Shown here piece by piece: positions 36,078-39,007 of a stretch of 39,007 nucleotides of DNA. The DNA is from Betaproteobacteria bacterium. Lineage in GTDB: Bacteria > Pseudomonadota > Gammaproteobacteria > Burkholderiales > SG8-39. The translations under genes and the position numbers were made by a program. The stretch covers positions 1-39,007 of the forward strand of contig SHXR01000043.1 of NCBI GenBank assembly GCA_009693235.1. Reading direction: 5' to 3'. Below the pieces are notes generated by a model that searched no databases, was not told the origin of the DNA, and saw only the letters and a program-made list of their open reading frames with translations. Positions within the stretch are counted from its first letter, which is position 1, and each line of letters begins with the position of its first letter.

Positions 36078-36428
36078 CTACTGAACGCGTCGCAGCGCCT
36101 GGAAGCTCGCGGATTCATCGTCGTAGGCTTTCTTCGCCTCGACGGCCCGGCTACGGTCGTATTCGAGATCCTCTTCGGCACGCTTGAGGCCCACCGTCGC
36201 CGCAGCGAGTTCCTTTTCCGCGGCCTGCAAACGGTTGCGTACCGCGGTGAGTTTGCGGGCACCGTCTTGCGCCCGCCGATCGGCGTCGAGCGAGGCGGTA
36301 CGCCGAAACTCCACGCGTTGTTGCGCCGGCAGGAGCGCTGCCTCACGATCTTTATTTGGCGTTTGCGCTATGACAACGGCACCCATACCCATGAGGCACA
36401 CTGCAAGTATTGCGCATCGGTATTTCAT
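36078..36428 (-). CDS. Small exported coiled-coil protein
   Basis: From ATG 36428 the 116-residue product starts with a signal peptide (CAILAVCLMGMGAVVIAQ, probably cleaved after IAQ or nearby). The mature part is highly charged with heptad-like spacing (RLQAAEKELAAATVGLKRAE and onwards), predicted to be a long helix or coiled coil. No family is recognised. The ribosome binding site is weak. It is about 107 bp upstream of the MFS gene on the same strand and may be transcribed separately. Confidence 0.6.
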   Translation of the reverse strand: MKYRCAILAVCLMGMGAVVIAQTPNKDREAALLPAQQRVEFRRTASLDADRRAQDGARKLTAVRNRLQAAEKELAAATVGLKRAEEDLEYDRSRAVEAKKAYDDESASFQALRRVQ

Positions 36429-36536
36429 TGGATCGGTCCGGGCCACAGTAAAAGAGGCGTCATTCTACCGGAGGTGCCCGAACCGTCAGCGGGACGGCCA
36501 ACTAGGGTCGGCGCGCCGCCCACCAACCGGACGGTG

Positions 36537-36851
36537 CTATGAATTCTTCTCGGCTTCGATCAGCGCGTCAGCTTCGAGCGTTATCGACGCGCGGACATGA
36601 TGCGGCAGTTGCGTCCAAGGCACATCGCGCAGCGCGCCTTCGAGCACGTACATAAAATTCAAGGTGGGTTGCAACCCCTTGCGATGCATTTCGAGGTAGG
36701 CGCCTACTGCGCCAAATTCCTCGAGCTTGCGCCGATTATCGATGCCCGCTCGCAAGAGCAGATCGGATGCCTCGGCAGTGAGATTGGCCAGCTGCCCGAT
36801 CGCAACGGTATCTCCGGTGTTCTGCCCGGCTTTCGCCACACGATTCATCAT
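36537..36851 (-). CDS. TfoX C-terminal domain protein
   Basis: A 104-residue protein matching the TfoX/Sxy C-terminal domain: IGQLANLTAEASDLLLRAGI, then LEEFGAVGAYLEMHRKGLQP, NFMYVLEGALRDVPWTQLP and a final acidic helix. The domain has helix-hairpin-helix-like character. In Sxy/TfoX it is joined to an N-terminal domain; here it stands alone, as in many proteobacterial orphan versions. ATG 36851 has GGGGA five bases upstream; an ATG one codon on is also possible. A role in competence or gene regulation is only suggested by the family name. Confidence 0.8.
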   Translation of the reverse strand: MMNRVAKAGQNTGDTVAIGQLANLTAEASDLLLRAGIDNRRKLEEFGAVGAYLEMHRKGLQPTLNFMYVLEGALRDVPWTQLPHHVRASITLEADALIEAEKNS

Positions 36852-36863
36852 GACGGTCCCCAA

Positions 36864-37380
36864 TTCACCGACATATTGTGATGTCGGCCTCGCTGTTATT
36901 TGAAGTGGCGGGGCTTACCAACCCGCCGATTTATCGCGCATGAACGTTCAACGACGGGCGTGAGTATTACAACGAATCGATGGCAGCACCGCATGCACGA
37001 CTGCGATTGACCGTTATTTACCGTCGAACTCAAACGTTTCGGTAGGGGCGACACCCTACAAATCTTCAAGTTTATGGTGGGTCGCGATCGCCGTTGCACG
37101 CCCATCTCACGGCTGATTAAATCTATAACGGACCATCTCAACGCTCGATATAAAACAATAGCTTGGGCGAATATAACACGCTGACATGCAGCCGCCGACG
37201 CAACGGCAGCATCCTTGGATGGGTCAGATCGTGAGCACCGATTCGCATTTTCATCCCACCCTTTGTAAGGGAAATTCCTACACGATATTTCGCATAACGC
37301 GAGCGCATCCGCCTCGCCGATTCAGCCGCATTGCCACGCTCTGCCAATCCGCCCGCCCATCGAAACCCTGCGGACCACGG
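36864..37380. other. Gene-poor stretch
   Basis: I see no convincing gene in this stretch of about 500 bp. Minus-strand frames at 36896-37141 and 37138-37347 lack ribosome binding sites and family features. Two inverted repeats occur: GGCGGG (36907-36912) with CCCGCC (36922-36927), and a GTAGGG...CCCTAC pair near 37043-37058. Neither has a T-run. The base composition is richer in A+T than the flanking genes. Confidence 0.4.
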
Positions 37381-37656
37381 CTACCAACCGAGCTTCACCC
37401 GCCCCATCGCCATGGCCGCGGCCGCCTGCGTCGGCTCGACCACCGGAATGCCGATCGCCGCTTGCAGTCGATCGCGGTATTGGGCCATCCCTGCGCACCC
37501 CATCACAACACTGTTTGCGCCGCGACGGTCGCGTAGTTCTTCGCCGCAGGCCACTGCTAATGCAAGCGGACCGAACAGCGATTTGAACGTGGTCATGACT
37601 GCCTCTCCCTTGGACAGAATTTCATCTGTGATATAGACGGCGAATCGTATGGAAAA
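37381..37656 (-). pseudogene. Remnant of an aspartate/glutamate racemase-family gene
   Basis: The C-terminal part of an Asp/Glu/hydantoin racemase-family protein is visible: SVVMGCAGMAQYRDRLQAAI with the second catalytic Cys in GCAGM, then GIPVVEPTQAAAAMAMGRVK. The frame is open upstream only to TGA at 37657-37659, so at most about 91 residues remain of a family with about 220-240. The first catalytic Cys half is absent from the neighbouring sequence. The ATG at 37596 could start a 71-residue product, which would lack the N-terminal half of the active site. Confidence 0.65.
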
Positions 37657-38020
37657 TCATCCACTGGATCGAGGAACTAATGACACAATGATTTGCAATT
37701 GTTACTCACTTATTTCCGCGTAAAATCAATATGTTATTTTCATAGCGTTGAAAGCGCCCCGAAATTGTCGTCCGGAAGGAGCGGCCGAATTGGATGTCTG
37801 AACTGCTTCCCACGCGGGTTCCGGTGCTAGCGCCAAAGCCGCCGCTTGGATCTCCGGGCTGACCGGCCGGCGTTCCGCCGACCGTCCCGATTGAGCCCAC
37901 TTCTTATCAGCCGGGTTCACCTCGATACCACTGAGGTCGGGACCGACACGGTCACCGCCGGGCGTGCTTCTGGGCAAACGAGCACAATCGCAGCACTGCA
38001 TCGATCCGTACGGACGAACA
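37657..38020. other. Intergenic region between racemase remnant and Bug gene
   Basis: No gene is supported here. A Gly/Ser/Thr-rich minus-strand frame (37706-37900) and another (37726-38001) have no ribosome binding site. The left part is A+T rich and contains the promoter-like boxes listed separately. The right part, about 37760-38000, is G+C rich. Confidence 0.4.
37699..37726 (+). promoter_or_regulatory. Sigma-70-like promoter candidate
   Basis: TTGTTA (37699-37704) and TAAAAT (37721-37726) are separated by 16 bp within an A+T-rich stretch on the + strand. It would transcribe towards the Bug gene, leaving a leader of nearly 290 bp, which is long. The call rests on box similarity alone. Confidence 0.3.
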
Positions 38021-38984
38021 ATGAATCGAATCTCGCGAGCGTTTCACGCGATTGGCGGTGTTTTACTCATCCTTTTCGCGTTATCGGTTAGTGCGCAGAC
38101 TTACCCCGCCAAGCCGATCCGCATGATCCTGCCGTTTGCTGGCGGTGGTGACATGCTTGCCCGGCCGCTTGCCCAAATGCTTGGCGAGTCTCTCGGGCAG
38201 TCGGTCTATGTGGAGAACATCGTTGGTGGTCAGACGCTTGTCGGCACCGAAGCCGCGGCGCGCGCGCCAGGCGATGGCCACACGATTCTTATGATCACAA
38301 ATAGCGCCACGATCAATCACACGCTCCGCACCGACATGCGCGTTGACCTATTCAAGGATTTCGTGCCGGTCACGCAGCTTTGCACGTTCTCCTTAGTGCT
38401 TGTTACCCATCCGTCCGTGCCTGCAGAATCGCTGCAGTCGTTGATCGGGCACGCTAAGGCCAACCCAGGCAGGCTTGCCTACGGATCGGCTGGACCGCTT
38501 TATCAGTTGCCGACCGAGTTGTTCAAGACGATGGCTGGGGTGGACATTCTTTACGTGCCATACAAAGCCAGCGCGACTTCACGCATTGACGTGTTGAGTG
38601 GGCAGATTCAAGTGTTGATGGACGGGCTCACTTCGATGCTCCCGCAGATCAGAGCGGGCAAAGTGCGCGCGATGGCGGTGGCGGGCATGAAGCGTTTCCA
38701 TGCCGCCCGATATCCCGACCTTTGCCGAAGCGGGGCTGCAGGGTTACGAGGGAGACGGCTGGATTGGATTCTTGGCGCCGGCCGGTACGCCGGCCCCTGC
38801 AGTGAATCGGCTGCAGGGTGAAATGGCAAAAATTCTTGCGCGGCCCGCCGTGCTGGCGTTTTACCGTGAACAAGCGAACGAGCCAATCGCCAGTACGCCC
38901 GCCGAATACGCCGCATTCCTCAAGCAAGACGTGGCGAAATGGGCGAAGGTGATTCGTGACTCCGGGGCAAAGCCCGCGCAGTGA
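38021..38984 (+). pseudogene. Bug/TctC-family receptor gene with a frameshift
   Basis: From ATG 38021 a signal peptide (IGGVLLILFALSVSAQ) leads into the Bug opening TYPAKPIRMILPFAGGGD and on to RAGKVRAMAVAGMKRF. The family then continues in another frame as MPPDIPTFAEAGLQGYEGDG and on to the stop at 38984. The switch lies at about 38698-38700 (TTCCATG). The span of 964 bp is one base over a whole number of codons, so a 1-bp insertion or 2-bp deletion explains it. The repaired protein would have about 320 residues, normal for the family. The usual segment LYVPYKASATSRIDVLSGQI is intact. Confidence 0.88.
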
Positions 38985-39007
38985 TGAATGGTATTGGTGA
39001 AGGGTGA

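Noticed and set aside
36896-37141. 81-codon minus-strand open frame
   Set aside because: No ribosome binding site, no recognised family, and Arg/Cys/Ser-rich composition unlike the real genes around it.
37706-38001. Two overlapping Gly/Ser- and Ala-rich minus-strand frames
   Set aside because: No start signal and no family; they overlap each other in different frames and probably reflect G+C-rich sequence.

Overview
The window reads as a chromosomal segment of a moderately G+C-rich betaproteobacterium, most likely order Burkholderiales. The grounds are the block tkt-gap-pgk-pyk ... fba-purC-purE-purK-sua5 (a gene order I know from Betaproteobacteria), two Bug/TctC-type periplasmic receptors, a DctPQM TRAP transporter and a DadA-type D-amino acid dehydrogenase. 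I do not assign a genus.

Layout. 1-612: gene-poor edge with a + strand terminator-like hairpin, three 12-bp direct repeats and a minus-strand tRNA-Ala(CGC) with its own promoter and terminator. 751-1419: an exported protein of unknown function. 1433-6291 (minus): class I fructose-bisphosphate aldolase, purC, purE, purK and sua5. 6422-16844 (minus): an accessory catabolic block with a Bug receptor, a TIM-barrel isomerase, TRAP genes dctM/dctQ/dctP, a crotonase, a DUF993 gene, a Gfo/Idh/MocA dehydrogenase, a 3-hydroxyisobutyrate-dehydrogenase-like oxidoreductase and an enolase-superfamily enzyme. 17.0-19.5 kb: two small ORF candidates, a GNAT acetyltransferase and an epimerase-like protein. 19.5-25.3 kb (minus): pyk, pgk, gap and tkt. 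25.4-28.1 kb (plus): a GlxR-like reductase, nudC and an amidohydrolase. 28.1-30.8 kb (minus): a serine beta-lactamase-like hydrolase and dadA. 31.1-33.1 kb (plus): a YgiB-like lipoprotein, a YgiC-like glutathionylspermidine-synthase-family gene and a DUF350 membrane protein. 33.1-36.9 kb (minus): a zinc aminopeptidase lipoprotein, an alpha/beta hydrolase, an MFS transporter, a small exported coiled-coil protein and a TfoX C-terminal-domain protein. 37.4-39.0 kb: a racemase remnant and a frameshifted Bug receptor.

How it fits together. The minus-strand core carries lower glycolysis, a pentose-phosphate enzyme and three consecutive purine steps, but about 13 kb of accessory genes lies between pyk and fba. 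That block looks like uptake (TRAP, Bug) plus stepwise oxidation, dehydration and isomerisation of a polyhydroxylated or sugar-acid-like substrate; the substrate cannot be named from sequence.

The most striking observation is gene decay by in-frame stop codons alone. The DUF993 gene, the Gfo/Idh/MocA gene, the YgiB-like gene and the YgiC-like gene are all nearly full length in a single frame but broken by six stop codons (three TGA, two TAG, one TAA). Four fall where the families have Trp; all six can be explained by a single G:C to A:T transition. A seventh such stop lies in a small exported ORF. The MFS and right-edge Bug genes carry single frameshifts, and an alpha/beta hydrolase has Asn at its nucleophile position. 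Because intact genes here also end in TGA, TAG and TAA, a changed genetic code is unlikely. Recent inactivation is the leading explanation; consensus error or DNA damage is the main alternative.
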